A stretch of DNA of 64,000 nt from Frigoribacterium sp. VKM Ac-2836 (GCF_013248995.1 NZ_JABRPK010000002.1:62001-126000), one strand, 5' to 3'; positions 42,761 through 51,712 are shown, counted from the first letter of the stretch. Notes: generated by a model not told the origin, from the letters alone. Program-made: numbers and translations.

Positions 42761-43721
42761 GGTGTGCCTCCTCGAGGACGGCCTCGACCTCGTCGGTGGT
42801 GGGCATGGCGGTGGAGCACTCGAACCGGGTGGCGACGATGCCGCCGGCCGCGTTGGCGAAGCGCAGGGTGCGGTCGAGGGACCATCCCTCGATCAGTCCG
42901 TGGCACAGGGCGCCGCCGAACCCGTCGCCCGACCCGAGGCCGTTGATCACCTGGACGAGGTGCGCGGGCACCTCGATCCGTTCGTCTCGCGTCTTGGCGA
43001 GGACGCCCTTGGGGCCCTGCTTGACGACGGCCAGCTCGATGCCTCGTTCGAGGAGGGCGTCGGCCGCCCGCTCGGGCTCGGTCTCGCCGATGGCGATCTC
43101 GCACTCTTCGCGGTTGCCGACGGCGACGGTGACGTGCTCGAGGGCGCGCCCGACCTCTCGGGTGGCGACCTCGGGGTTCTTCCAGAACATGGGGCGGTAG
43201 TCGAGGTCGAGGATCGTCAGGGGCCGACGACCCCGGGCCTGCCAGGCGACGTGATGCGCCTGCCTGCTCGGTTCTTCGCTGAGGCCCGTGACCGTCGCCC
43301 AGAAGACCGTGGCCTTCTCGATGGCGGCGAGGTCGAGCGAGCCCGCGGTGATCATCAGGTCGGGTGCCTTCGGCTGCCGGTAGAAGTAGAGCGGGAAGTC
43401 GTCGGGCGGGAAGATCTCGCAGAACGTGACGGGGGTGTTGAGCCCGTCGACGGTCGAGACGAGCCGTGTCGAGACGCCGAGCCGGTCGAGCTCTCGGACG
43501 ATGTAGCGACCGAAGGGGTCGTCACCGGTCCGGGTGACCACCGCGGATCGGCGACCGTGACGGGCGGCGGCGATGGCGACGTTGGTCGCGCTGCCACCGA
43601 CGGATTTGCTGAAGGTCTCGACCTCTTCGAGCGGGACCCCGGACTGCTGGGGGTAGATGTCGACGCCGACGCGGCCCATGGTGAGGACCTCGTAGGGAGC
43701 GGTGTCGTTGTCGTCGGTCAT
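42753..43721 (-). CDS. iolC: 5-dehydro-2-deoxygluconokinase (IolC)
   Basis: A 322-residue PfkB-family kinase. GRVGVDIYPQQSGVPLEEVE is typical of IolC, KSVGGSATNVAIAAARHG follows, and the catalytic base lies in NGLGSGDGFGGAL (GSGD instead of the commoner GAGD). It phosphorylates 5-dehydro-2-deoxy-gluconate. ATG 43721 has GAAAGGA upstream. It is second in the operon, after the transporter. Confidence 0.92.
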   Translation of the reverse strand: MTDDNDTAPYEVLTMGRVGVDIYPQQSGVPLEEVETFSKSVGGSATNVAIAAARHGRRSAVVTRTGDDPFGRYIVRELDRLGVSTRLVSTVDGLNTPVTFCEIFPPDDFPLYFYRQPKAPDLMITAGSLDLAAIEKATVFWATVTGLSEEPSRQAHHVAWQARGRRPLTILDLDYRPMFWKNPEVATREVGRALEHVTVAVGNREECEIAIGETEPERAADALLERGIELAVVKQGPKGVLAKTRDERIEVPAHLVQVINGLGSGDGFGGALCHGLIEGWSLDRTLRFANAAGGIVATRFECSTAMPTTDEVEAVLEEAHHV

Positions 43722-43761
43722 GACGTGGTCGTCCTTTCGGGAGCCTGGCGTCGGGTCGCGG

Positions 43762-45210
43762 TCACTTCTTGCCGTTCTTGACCACGTAGATGGCACCGGT
43801 GCTGAAGTCCTCTTCGAGTTGCTCGAGCGACCGCCCGTTCGTCTCGGGCACCTTCTTCACGGCGAAGAGGAACGATCCGGCGTTGAGCACGGCGAAGATG
43901 AAGAAGGTCGTCGAGATGCCGATGCCGGCGACGAGGATGGGGAAGAGCAGGCTGACGGCGAAGTTGGTCAACCAGAGGATGAGCACCGTGAGCCCCATGC
44001 CCACGCCCCGCAGCTTGAGGGGGAAGATCTCGCTGAGCATCAGCCAGACGAGGGGCCCGATGGTGCCCTGCATGGTGCCGACGAAGCCGATGACGAAGAT
44101 CAGGACGACGATCGCTCGGCCGAGCCCTTCGGGGATCAGCAGCGACGACAGGCCGATCAGCAGGTGGAAGATCGTCACGCCGGCGAAGCCGACCATGAGC
44201 ATGGTGCGCCGTCCGACCTTGTTGATGATGCGGAGGGCGACGAGCATGGCGACGACGGCGATGACGCCCGCCCCGACGTTGGCGATCAGGGCCCCGCTCT
44301 GCGAGAAGCCGGACTGCTGCAGCACCTGGGTGCCGTAGTACATGATCGAGTTGATGCCGGTCAGTTGCTGGGCGACGGCCAGACCGATGCCGATGAAGAG
44401 GATCTTGCGGAGCCACGGCGCGGCGACGAGGTCGGCCAGACGGACGCTCTTGGCCTCTTTCTCCTCTTCGGCGAGTTCGCGCACCTCGGCCATCTCGGCG
44501 ACGGCTCGGTCGTCGGCACGGATCTGCTTGAGGACGGCGAGGGCGTCGTCGTCACGCCCCTGCGCGATGAGCCACCGGGGACTCTCGGGGACGCGGAACA
44601 TGCCGATGAACAAGGCGATCGCGGGCAGCACAGCGACGGAGAGCATGTAGCGCCAGACGTTGTCGTGCTCACCCCACACGCTGCCGATGACGGCGTTGAT
44701 CGTGAAGGCGGCGAGCTGCCCCGAGACGATCATGAGCTCGTTGCGACTGACGAGCCCGCCGCGTTGCTCGGTGGGCGCGAGTTCGGCGAGGAACACCGGA
44801 ACGGTGACCGAGGCGCCGCCGACCGCGATGCCGAGGAAGAACCGTGCCCCGGTGAGGAACTCCCACGTGGGAGCGAGCACGCAGGCGAGGGCGGCGAAGA
44901 AGAACAGGATCGCCAGGGTGTTGATGGTGGGTTTGCGACCGAAGGCGTCCGAGATGCGGCCGATGAAGAACGCCCCGACCGCGGCGCCGATCAGGATGGC
45001 CGAGACCATGATGCCTTCGCTGGCGGGTGTGAGCCCGAGGCTCTCCTCCATCGAGTCGAGCGCGCCGTTGATCACGCCCGTGTCGTAGCCGAAGAGCAGG
45101 CCACCGAAGGTGGCGATGACCGCGACGGTGCCCAGGCGCTTGGTGTGAGGGCCCGAGACGAGGGCGGGAAGTGCTACTCGGGGCGAACTGCCCGATGTGT
45201 CGGTGACCAC
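43762..45210 (-). CDS. iolT: Sugar-porter MFS transporter, probable inositol importer
   Basis: A 482-residue inner-membrane protein with twelve helices. Sugar-porter signatures are GYDTGVINGAL, GRISDAFGRKP, PESPRWLIAQG, NKVGRRTMLMVG and VPETNGRSLEQLEE. In Actinobacteria this group imports myo-inositol by proton symport. It is the first gene of the operon; GTG 45210 has GGAGG upstream. The inositol role is inferred from position. Confidence 0.88.
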   Translation of the reverse strand: MVTDTSGSSPRVALPALVSGPHTKRLGTVAVIATFGGLLFGYDTGVINGALDSMEESLGLTPASEGIMVSAILIGAAVGAFFIGRISDAFGRKPTINTLAILFFFAALACVLAPTWEFLTGARFFLGIAVGGASVTVPVFLAELAPTEQRGGLVSRNELMIVSGQLAAFTINAVIGSVWGEHDNVWRYMLSVAVLPAIALFIGMFRVPESPRWLIAQGRDDDALAVLKQIRADDRAVAEMAEVRELAEEEKEAKSVRLADLVAAPWLRKILFIGIGLAVAQQLTGINSIMYYGTQVLQQSGFSQSGALIANVGAGVIAVVAMLVALRIINKVGRRTMLMVGFAGVTIFHLLIGLSSLLIPEGLGRAIVVLIFVIGFVGTMQGTIGPLVWLMLSEIFPLKLRGVGMGLTVLILWLTNFAVSLLFPILVAGIGISTTFFIFAVLNAGSFLFAVKKVPETNGRSLEQLEEDFSTGAIYVVKNGKK

Positions 45211-45225
45211 GATTCCTCCATTGGT

Positions 45226-45312
45226 TGTCGTGACAGCTTCCCGCGTCGGTGCGGGTCGTCGCCCAGCCATCGGCGACAGGTCGAGGTTAGCCATGTCTGC
45301 ATGTCCTGTCAA
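45226..45312 (-). promoter_or_regulatory. Promoter and operator region of the inositol operon
   Basis: Read on the minus strand: -35 TTGACA (45312-45307), a 17-bp spacer, and -10 TAACCT (45289-45284). The spacer holds GACATGCAGACATG, a direct repeat of GACATG. About 50 bp into the leader lies TGTCACGACA (45235-45226). Both GACATGCA and TGTCACGACA recur before the GntR gene at 33158-33171, so this is the likely regulated promoter of the operon. Confidence 0.7.
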
Positions 45313-45372
45313 TCAGTCATAACTCAGAAGCAGGCGAGCGATGGAAGAGGCGCGCGTCCCTAGACTCGGAGC

Positions 45373-45954
45373 ATGCCCTTCGACCAGTGGTACGACGACG
45401 CCACCCGCGAGGCCGCGACGGCACGGGTCCTCCAGCGCAAGATGACGAACCCCACCGACCGCAACGTCCTGACGGTCGTCGCGGAAGAGTTCAACGTTCC
45501 GCGTCGGACCCTCAGCGACTGGGTCGACGAGGCCTCGCCCGAGTCGGCCAAGCCGCAGCGGAAGCCCCGCCCCAAGTTCTCGCAGGTCGTCAAGACCACC
45601 AAGGAGGCGCGGGTCGAGTCCCCCGCGGACGAGGACGCGGATGAGGAACCGACTTCCGCCGCGCCTCCCGAGCCCGCCGGCGAAGCCGAGACGGTGCTCG
45701 AACGCGAGCCCGACCCCTGGTCGACGGCCGATCCCACCCCTGACCCCGAGCCGACGCCCGAGCCCGAGCCGGAACCGGAACCGGAACCGGAACCCGGACC
45801 CGAGCCCGAGCCCGAGCCCGAGCTGCACCCTGCACCCACCCCCGCACGGGCCCGCGCCGACGACCGTGTCGCCGCCCTCGAGGCCGAGGTGGCGGCCCTC
45901 CGCGCCGACAACCGGGCGCTCGTCGAGGCGCTGCGCGTCCTGACCGACGACTGA
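45373..45954 (+). CDS. HTH protein with Glu-Pro repeat and C-terminal zipper
   Basis: A 193-residue protein I cannot assign. Residues 15-55 look like a transposase-type helix-turn-helix ([20 protein letters not shown]). A long acidic/proline stretch follows, with about ten Glu-Pro units (residues 120-155), then a coiled coil with leucine spacing ([20 protein letters not shown]). It may be a small DNA-binding nucleoid or regulatory protein. TAGACT lies six bases before ATG 45373, so the gene is probably leaderless. Its first ten residues and the preceding bases match those of the gene at 61504. Confidence 0.72.
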   Translation: MPFDQWYDDATREAATARVLQRKMTNPTDRNVLTVVAEEFNVPRRTLSDWVDEASPESAKPQRKPRPKFSQVVKTTKEARVESPADEDADEEPTSAAPPEPAGEAETVLEREPDPWSTADPTPDPEPTPEPEPEPEPEPEPGPEPEPEPELHPAPTPARARADDRVAALEAEVAALRADNRALVEALRVLTDD

Positions 45955-46191
45955 CGGGGCGGCCGACCTGCTGTCGGTCGAGATCGATGCCGCGCTGACC
46001 CTCGCCGGGGTGCTGCCGCCGCTGCTTTCCCCCGCCTGGCCGAAAGGCGAGTGTCCGGCGACCCGAGCCTGGAAGCTCGCTGGAGGTCGATGACGCGGGT
46101 GCTTTGGCACGCGTCCGAATGGTGTGTCCGCACCGCGGCACAGCGATTCCCGGCCACCGACCCGAGTGGCCCTGCCGAGAGAAGGACCACC

Positions 46192-46590
46192 ATGAGCGCA
46201 GACGACGAGAAGCAGGCCGACGCCGGATTCGCCGGCAGGTTCCGTGACCAGCTCGGAACCCGGGCGATCGAGCCCTTCGTCAAGGCCGTCCGAACCGAGC
46301 TGAGATCGGCCCGCGACGAGATCGCCGGTCGGGCCCGTGACGCGCGATCCGGCGTCGTGATGCTCGCCGTCGGGGCCGTCCTCGCGATCGTGACGCTGAT
46401 CCTCCTGGCCGGCACCGCCGTCGCCCTGCTGGCGCTGGCCCTCCCGGTGTGGGCCGCCGCGCTGATCACCTTCGCCGTCTTCGCCGTCGTGACCGCGGTA
46501 CTCGTCGCCGTGGGCCTGAAGGGCGTCACACGTGGCATCCCACCGGTACCCGCCGACACGGTGAGGAACCTCACCTCGTCCACCGACTGA
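46192..46590 (+). CDS. Phage-holin-III-like (Actinobacterial holin-X) membrane protein
   Basis: A 132-residue protein: a charged helical front (FVKAVRTELRSARDEIAGRA) and two membrane helices (about residues 60-82 and 86-108) separated by a very short turn. This is the layout of the putative holin superfamily III found throughout Actinobacteria outside prophages; a real holin role is doubtful. ATG 46192 has GAGAAGGA upstream. No phage genes are nearby. Confidence 0.72.
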   Translation: MSADDEKQADAGFAGRFRDQLGTRAIEPFVKAVRTELRSARDEIAGRARDARSGVVMLAVGAVLAIVTLILLAGTAVALLALALPVWAAALITFAVFAVVTAVLVAVGLKGVTRGIPPVPADTVRNLTSSTD

Positions 46591-46672
46591 CGGTCCACTC
46601 CCCCCGCGCCCGCCGCGACCCGACACCTCCCCGATCTCCACACCCCATCGAACCCGACCCCAGAAAGCCCCC

Positions 46673-47455
46673 ATGCCTCGCAACGCTTCTGCCAGCCGCA
46701 CCACCAGAGAACAACGCACACAGCACGCGGAGACCTACGGCCCGCTCGCGCGCTACGCCTCCGAGGCGTTCGGTGCGTTCCTCCTCGTCGTCGGAGGCGT
46801 GGGCACGGCCGTCTTCGCCTCGACGTTCCCGGACGACGGCAACACGCTCGGTGTCGGGTTCCTCGGAGTGGCCCTGGCGTTCGGGTTGAGCGTGATGGCC
46901 GGGATCTACGCCGTCGGTCACATCTCGGGCGGCCACTTCAACCCGGCCGTGATGGTCGGCTTCGCCCTCGCCGGTCGGACCCCGTGGGCGAGCGTGCCCG
47001 GCTACGTCGTCGCGCAGCTCGTCGGTGCCGCCGCCGGCGCGAGCGTCCTGGCGATCGTCGCCGCGGACGGCCCCGCCGGTTACTTCGCCGCGGCTCGTGA
47101 CTCGGGCTTCGCGTCGAACGGTTTGGGTGCGTCGTCGCCCGGCGGTTTCGGCCTCGGAGCCGTGCTCGTCACCGAAATCGTGCTGACGGCCGTGTTCGTC
47201 GGGGTCATCCTGTCGGTAACCGCCAAGAACGAGTACAAGGCCCTGGCGCCCCTGGCCATCGGGCTGACCCTGACGCTGATCCACCTGATCAGCATCACGG
47301 TGAGCAACACGTCGGTGAACCCTGCCCGCTCGTTGGCGGCCGCCCTCTTCGGCGGCCCCGAGGCCCTGGCGCAGGTCTGGGTCTTCTTCGTGGCACCCCT
47401 CGTCGGCGCCGCCCTCGCGGGCCTCGCCCACCGCGTCCTGCGTCGTCGCGCCTGA
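46673..47455 (+). CDS. aqpZ: Aquaporin Z-type water channel
   Basis: A 260-residue MIP-family membrane protein with six helices and both half-helix motifs: GHISGGHFNPAVMVG and VSNTSVNPARSLAAALFGG. The conserved arginine after the second NPA and the histidine before the first are those of water-selective AqpZ rather than glycerol channels. A 40-residue basic N-terminal tail precedes helix 1. It follows the holin-like gene by 82 bp. Confidence 0.92.
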   Translation: MPRNASASRTTREQRTQHAETYGPLARYASEAFGAFLLVVGGVGTAVFASTFPDDGNTLGVGFLGVALAFGLSVMAGIYAVGHISGGHFNPAVMVGFALAGRTPWASVPGYVVAQLVGAAAGASVLAIVAADGPAGYFAAARDSGFASNGLGASSPGGFGLGAVLVTEIVLTAVFVGVILSVTAKNEYKALAPLAIGLTLTLIHLISITVSNTSVNPARSLAAALFGGPEALAQVWVFFVAPLVGAALAGLAHRVLRRRA

Positions 47456-47689
47456 GCCGCCGGGCACGGTGTGAGCATCGTTTTCGACACGACTCCGGAC
47501 GAGCCGGGGTGCCGACACCGAGATCTTCGACGTGATGCGGACGAGCGCCGACACCGTCCCGGCTCCCTCCGGGTCGACCGTTCGACAGAGGGCTTCGATG
47601 CATCGACGGCTAACCCCGGCGGAGGCGGGCCGTCGTCGCCCGCAGGAGGCGCGGGACAGGTCCCCAGCATCGCATCGCGTCATCGACGC

Positions 47690-48124
47690 TCACCCGTCGT
47701 CCGCGACGACATGTCGCTCGACGCTCGGTTGGCGAGATCGCTGTTTCCAGCCCGAGAAGAGATAGGCCAGGCCGAGGCCGGCGTAGACCACGCCAGCAAC
47801 CATCGATGTGGCCGTCTCGACATGGACCGCGGCGGGTATGAGCAGGCTCAGCCCACTGAGCCCGAAGAACACGGCCAACACGACGCTAGACGCAGGGCCC
47901 CCGGTCAGCTGCCACGCAGGTCGTGCCGAACCCACGGGTTCGTCCGGCCCCCTGAACACCCGCGCGCAGAAGAGGCTGGTGCCGACCGACAGCGCCAGGG
48001 TGACGACGAGCGTCGCCGTCTCACCGAAAACGAGGGCCACGCTAAGGCCGAGCCCGAATCCGACGATGACGACCGCCAAGACGAGGCCGACCTTGGTCGT
48101 CGCCGAGGTGATGCGAAGGGTCAT
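47690..48124 (-). CDS. Small four-helix membrane protein, unknown function
   Basis: A 144-residue hydrophobic protein with helices at about residues 10-30, 35-53, 75-98 and 108-130, and a basic tail (GWKQRSRQPSVERH). No family is recognised. The start at ATG 48124 has AGGA upstream. It lies 14 bp after the stop of the secreted-protein gene, so the two could be co-transcribed. Confidence 0.65.
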   Translation of the reverse strand: MTLRITSATTKVGLVLAVVIVGFGLGLSVALVFGETATLVVTLALSVGTSLFCARVFRGPDEPVGSARPAWQLTGGPASSVVLAVFFGLSGLSLLIPAAVHVETATSMVAGVVYAGLGLAYLFSGWKQRSRQPSVERHVVADDG

Positions 48125-48138
48125 GAGGACTGTCCTGA

Positions 48139-49062
48139 CTACGCGATGACAAAGAACTTGTAGTAATTGCAGTAGTTCGCTGCGCAGTTGTAGAACACTG
48201 CCTTGATACGTTTTCTTTGGTAGTGGGCCTGGGTGATCGCCTGGTCTAACGCTGGAGTGATGCCGCAGCCGACGCCCACGAGATAGCTCGTCGGAACGAC
48301 CCTGCAAAATTGACCGACATTGCCCTTCCTTGCAAACATGTTTTCGACCGTCGCCCTGGACCAGTAGAACGTGGTGGTCTTATACGACGGGTCTGCGATC
48401 ACCGGGTAAGCCATGCCGGCGTCGTGGCGGACGACCTGCGTCAGTGTCGTCCCAGAAATCTCGAATGAGGTATCGACGGCAGTTCCATCGGCTTGGTAAG
48501 CCCACGGCGCGTCGAACCGGCCGAGCTGGGTTCCATCGGCCAGGACGATGATGGCTCCGCCATCGTCCCCCAGAGCAAGACTGCCGCCGGCTGGAAGCAC
48601 CAACGGATACTCGTAACGAGAAGGGGCGGTTGGGGAATCAATTACAGTGGCGATACGGACAGTTCCATCCTCGCGGACACTCGGCACCGACGACGACCCG
48701 TTCTTGTTGTCGATGACCAGCGTGCTCGAGTCGACGACAACGGGGTCGCCCGCTTGTTCATCGAAGGGCAGCCCGATTCTGAGGTCGAGGCCGCTGTCAA
48801 CACCGATACCTTTAGTCGGATCGGCGGGTAGGTCGACATCGACTGGCCCAGCTGTTCCAGCGAGCCCAGACCCTTGTGCTTCTGTCGAGAGTTGGGCAGG
48901 CGAGGCGACCGGTGGGGCAACGGTGGCGACAGCAGAAACTGCCGCTGCCGCTGTGTCGTGGGGGCTTGTCGAGAGGGCGTGCGCAGGCGCAGCCAATAGG
49001 CAGGCCCCCAGAGCGATCGTGGCCACGGGCGCCACAAAGCGAATGGACTCGCGTGATGTCAT
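48139..49062 (-). CDS. Secreted protein of unknown function in A+T-richer DNA
   Basis: A 307-residue exported protein. The signal peptide ends near PAHALSTS. The middle is strand-rich (STLVIDNKNGSSS, GSLALGDDGGAIIVLADGTQ) and includes MAYPVIADPSY, a phrase common in large secreted actinobacterial proteins. The C-terminal 90 residues are basic with six cysteines in the last hundred or so (FCRVVP, GCGITP, YNCAANYCNYY), suggesting disulfide bonds. Codons with A or T in third position are far more frequent than in its neighbours, a sign of recent transfer. No function is proposed. Confidence 0.7.
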   Translation of the reverse strand: MTSRESIRFVAPVATIALGACLLAAPAHALSTSPHDTAAAAVSAVATVAPPVASPAQLSTEAQGSGLAGTAGPVDVDLPADPTKGIGVDSGLDLRIGLPFDEQAGDPVVVDSSTLVIDNKNGSSSVPSVREDGTVRIATVIDSPTAPSRYEYPLVLPAGGSLALGDDGGAIIVLADGTQLGRFDAPWAYQADGTAVDTSFEISGTTLTQVVRHDAGMAYPVIADPSYKTTTFYWSRATVENMFARKGNVGQFCRVVPTSYLVGVGCGITPALDQAITQAHYQRKRIKAVFYNCAANYCNYYKFFVIA

Positions 49063-49395
49063 CAGGCTCCAATGTTCATCCAGTTGATATTTCAGGATTC
49101 CAATGTAGGCAATGGTTGCCTGATGGGCAAGAGATTTAATGAGAAACATGAGTACGAAGACCTGAGGGCTCCCCGCACGCGCAGTCCGCCGTCGAGGAAA
49201 AGTTCGCAGACTCAGGCCATGCCGATAGGACCGAGAACGACGGCGACCCCGGTGCAGACGCCCAGCGCGACGACGAACGTGACCACCAGCGTGCGAGGGT
49301 CGTTACCTGCCGGCCGTCTTCACCGGTCCAGTAGGCGAGATCGGCACGACTCACCCGCCTCAGTCGAGCCTGTGGCCTGTGGCCTGTGACACGAA
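49063..49395. other. Gene-poor gap between the secreted protein and FadR genes
   Basis: These 333 bp begin A+T-rich and become G+C-rich near 49150. On the minus strand 49324-49216 encodes about 36 residues without a start codon, ending VVALGVCTGVAVVLGPIGMA, which looks like the last membrane helix of a lost protein. Nothing else is seen. Confidence 0.5.
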
Positions 49396-50133
49396 TTACG
49401 CGACCGTCGCGCTCCGGACCCGGTCGGCGGCGGTGGCCATGTGGTCGCGCATCGCAGCGAGCGCGGCGTCGGGATCACGGGCCGCGATCGCCTCGAAGAC
49501 CGCACGGTGCTCGCGGTAGGCGGCCTCGGCCTGGTCCTTCTCGCTGAGCCCCCGCTCGACCCACAACCGCAGCAACGAGCGGGTGCTCTGCAAGAGGTCC
49601 TTGAGCACGACGTTGTCGGCGCTGACGGCGATCTGCAGGTGGAACCTGATGTCCGCCTGGAGGAAGGCGTCGAGGTCTTCCAGCGACGAGGCCATGACCT
49701 CGATGTAAGCGCGCAGCTTCTCGACGTCGGCGTCCGTGGCCCGCTCGGCGGCGTAGGACGCCGCCTGGATCTCGAGCCCGCCCCGGACCTCGATGAGCTC
49801 ACGCGTGCGTGCCGCGTTCAGCATGAGACCCCAGCTGAGGGTGGTCGGCAGCAACTCCGAGGTCTGGTCGCGCAGGTAGGTGCCCGAGCCCGGACGCACG
49901 GTGACGATGCCGAGGATCTCGAGGGCGGCCAGGGCCTCGCGGACGGCCGACCGTCCGACGCCGAGACGTTCGGCGAGCTGCCGCTCGGGTGGGAGGCGCG
50001 ACCCGGGGGTCAGTTCGCCGGCCGTCAGGAGGGCCACGAGCTGCTTGACGACCTCGCTGACCGCCGTGCCGCGCGGGACCATCTCGAGCTCGAGATCGAG
50101 GCTCGTGGGGTCGCTCTCTGGGTATGCCGGCAC
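49396..50133 (-). CDS. FadR/FCD-type GntR regulator of the apionate operon
   Basis: A 245-residue protein: winged helix in residues 25-90 (LTPGSRLPPERQLAERLGVG, then RSAVREALAALEILG) and an FCD domain with the metal-binding set DIRFH, REHRAVF and MRDHM. FCD regulators sense sugar acids and other carboxylates, matching an aldonate such as apionate. It is divergent from the transporter-led operon and a perfect palindrome (50210-50223) lies between. GTG 50133 is the start. Confidence 0.9.
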   Translation of the reverse strand: MPAYPESDPTSLDLELEMVPRGTAVSEVVKQLVALLTAGELTPGSRLPPERQLAERLGVGRSAVREALAALEILGIVTVRPGSGTYLRDQTSELLPTTLSWGLMLNAARTRELIEVRGGLEIQAASYAAERATDADVEKLRAYIEVMASSLEDLDAFLQADIRFHLQIAVSADNVVLKDLLQSTRSLLRLWVERGLSEKDQAEAAYREHRAVFEAIAARDPDAALAAMRDHMATAADRVRSATVA

Positions 50134-50209
50134 GGTGCGAGCTTAGTCAGCGGGGCCCAGGGGTCCACCTCTTCGGGCGCTCCCTCCGTCTCGTCACGTC
50201 GCTAAATTG

Positions 50210-50247
50210 GTCAACCGGTTGACAGATATCGGGGAAAAAGGCACGAT
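50210..50247 (+). promoter_or_regulatory. FadR-type operator overlapping the apionate operon -35
   Basis: GTCAACCGGTTGAC (50210-50223) is a perfect 14-bp palindrome. Its right half contains TTGACA (50219-50224), which with a 17-bp spacer leads to a weak -10 (CACGAT, 50242-50247). Binding there would block RNA polymerase, the expected repression mechanism. Confidence 0.6.
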
Positions 50248-50317
50248 GGTCCCTGCGCGCCACCGGCACCGGTCGAAGGCGTCATCCAACAACGTCGTTA
50301 GATCCGAAGGAGTCGAT

Positions 50318-51712
50318 GTGGACACCACCACCCGAACGAGCGCGCCACAGAGCGCGGTCGAGAAGTCCGCGATCAAGAAAGTCGCCGTCCGGCTCGTCCC
50401 GTTCGTGGCGTTGATGTTCTTCATCAACTACCTCGACCGCACCGCCATCGGCTTCGCGGCGCCCAACGGCATGGAGTCCGACCTGGCCCTGTCGGCCGCC
50501 CAGTTCGGCTTCGCCTCCGGCGTGTTCTTCATCGGCTACATCCTGTTGGAGGTGCCGTCGAACCTCGCCCTGCACAAGTTCGGTGCCCGCAAGTGGCTCG
50601 CCCGCATCATGGTGACCTGGGGCATCGTGGCGTTGCTCTTCACCTGGGTGCAGAACTTCGAGCAGCTGGTCGCACTGCGCTTCCTGCTCGGCGTCATGGA
50701 GGCCGGCTTCTTCCCCGGCGCGATCCTCTTCCTGAGCCTGTGGGTGCCGGCCGCCCACCGCAGCAAGATCCTCGCCCTCTTCTACCTGGCGCAGCCGCTG
50801 ACCACCGTCATCGGCGCCCCGCTCGCCGGCTGGTTGATCAGCCACGACGGCATCTTCTTCGGCCTCGAGGGCTGGCGCTTCATGTTCATGGGCGTGGCCA
50901 TCCCCGCGATCGTCGTCGGGATCGTCGCCTGGTTCTACCTCAAGGACAAGCCCGCGGACGCCAAGTGGCTCACGAAGGAGGAGCAGGTCTGGCTCACCCA
51001 GGCGCTGGTGAAGGAAGCCTCGACGAAGACGGGTGCCGTCTCGACCACCGGCAAGCACCCGGGCCTCGGCGTCGTCTTCAAGAACGGCCGTGTCTGGATG
51101 CTCTCGTTCATCTACTTCGGCTTCATCTACGGCCTCTACGCGCTCGCGTTCTTCCTGCCCACCATCATCGGCGGCTTCCAGGAGCAGTTCGGCACCGAGT
51201 TCACCGTCACCGAGCGCGGCTTCATCACGGCCATCCCCTACGTCCCCGCGGCCATCGCCCTGTACTTCTGGTCGCGTGACGCCTCGCGTCGCGGCCTCAA
51301 GACCTGGCACATCGTCATCCCCGCCGTCGTGGGCGGTCTGAGCATCCCGCTGGCGCTGTACGCGCAGTCCCCCGCCCTCACCATCGCGGTGATCGCGGTC
51401 ACCGCCATGGCGATCTTCGCGGCCCTGCCCAACTTCTGGACCCTGCCCACGCAGTTCCTGACCGGCGCCGCGGCGGCCGCGGGCATCGCGCTCATCAACA
51501 CGGTCGGCAACCTCGCCGGCTTCAGCGCCCCGTACATCACCGGCCTGGTCACCGACGTCACCGGCGACTACCGGGCACCGATGTTCATCGTCGGGTTCTT
51601 CATGCTGCTGTCGGCGGCGCTGATGATCGCGCTCAGCCGGATGAAGAAGCCCGAGGGCACCCTCAGCCCCCGCGAGCAGGCCGACCTGGCGGCGACCGCC
51701 GGGCTCGACTGA
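50318..51712 (+). CDS. MFS transporter, ACS (anion:cation symporter) family
   Basis: A 464-residue twelve-helix inner-membrane protein. INYLDRTAIGFAAPNGMES, RFLLGVMEAGFFPGAILFLS and SHDGIFFGLEGWRFMFM match GudP/phthalate-type importers of sugar acids. In this setting the likely cargo is D-apionate. GTG 50318 has GAAGGAG upstream (the overlapping ATG is out of frame). It is the first gene of the operon. Confidence 0.88.
   Translation: MDTTTRTSAPQSAVEKSAIKKVAVRLVPFVALMFFINYLDRTAIGFAAPNGMESDLALSAAQFGFASGVFFIGYILLEVPSNLALHKFGARKWLARIMVTWGIVALLFTWVQNFEQLVALRFLLGVMEAGFFPGAILFLSLWVPAAHRSKILALFYLAQPLTTVIGAPLAGWLISHDGIFFGLEGWRFMFMGVAIPAIVVGIVAWFYLKDKPADAKWLTKEEQVWLTQALVKEASTKTGAVSTTGKHPGLGVVFKNGRVWMLSFIYFGFIYGLYALAFFLPTIIGGFQEQFGTEFTVTERGFITAIPYVPAAIALYFWSRDASRRGLKTWHIVIPAVVGGLSIPLALYAQSPALTIAVIAVTAMAIFAALPNFWTLPTQFLTGAAAAAGIALINTVGNLAGFSAPYITGLVTDVTGDYRAPMFIVGFFMLLSAALMIALSRMKKPEGTLSPREQADLAATAGLD

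Noticed and set aside
45373-45954. Transposase-like helix-turn-helix as part of an insertion sequence
   Set aside because: There is no DDE catalytic domain, no terminal inverted repeats and no target duplication.
46192-46590. Holin-like gene as evidence of a prophage
   Set aside because: No capsid, tail, endolysin, integrase or attachment sites are nearby, and this family is common outside phages.
47456-47689. Short open frames after the aquaporin gene
   Set aside because: They have no ribosome site, membrane pattern or domain; the stretch contains only one motif copy at 47645.
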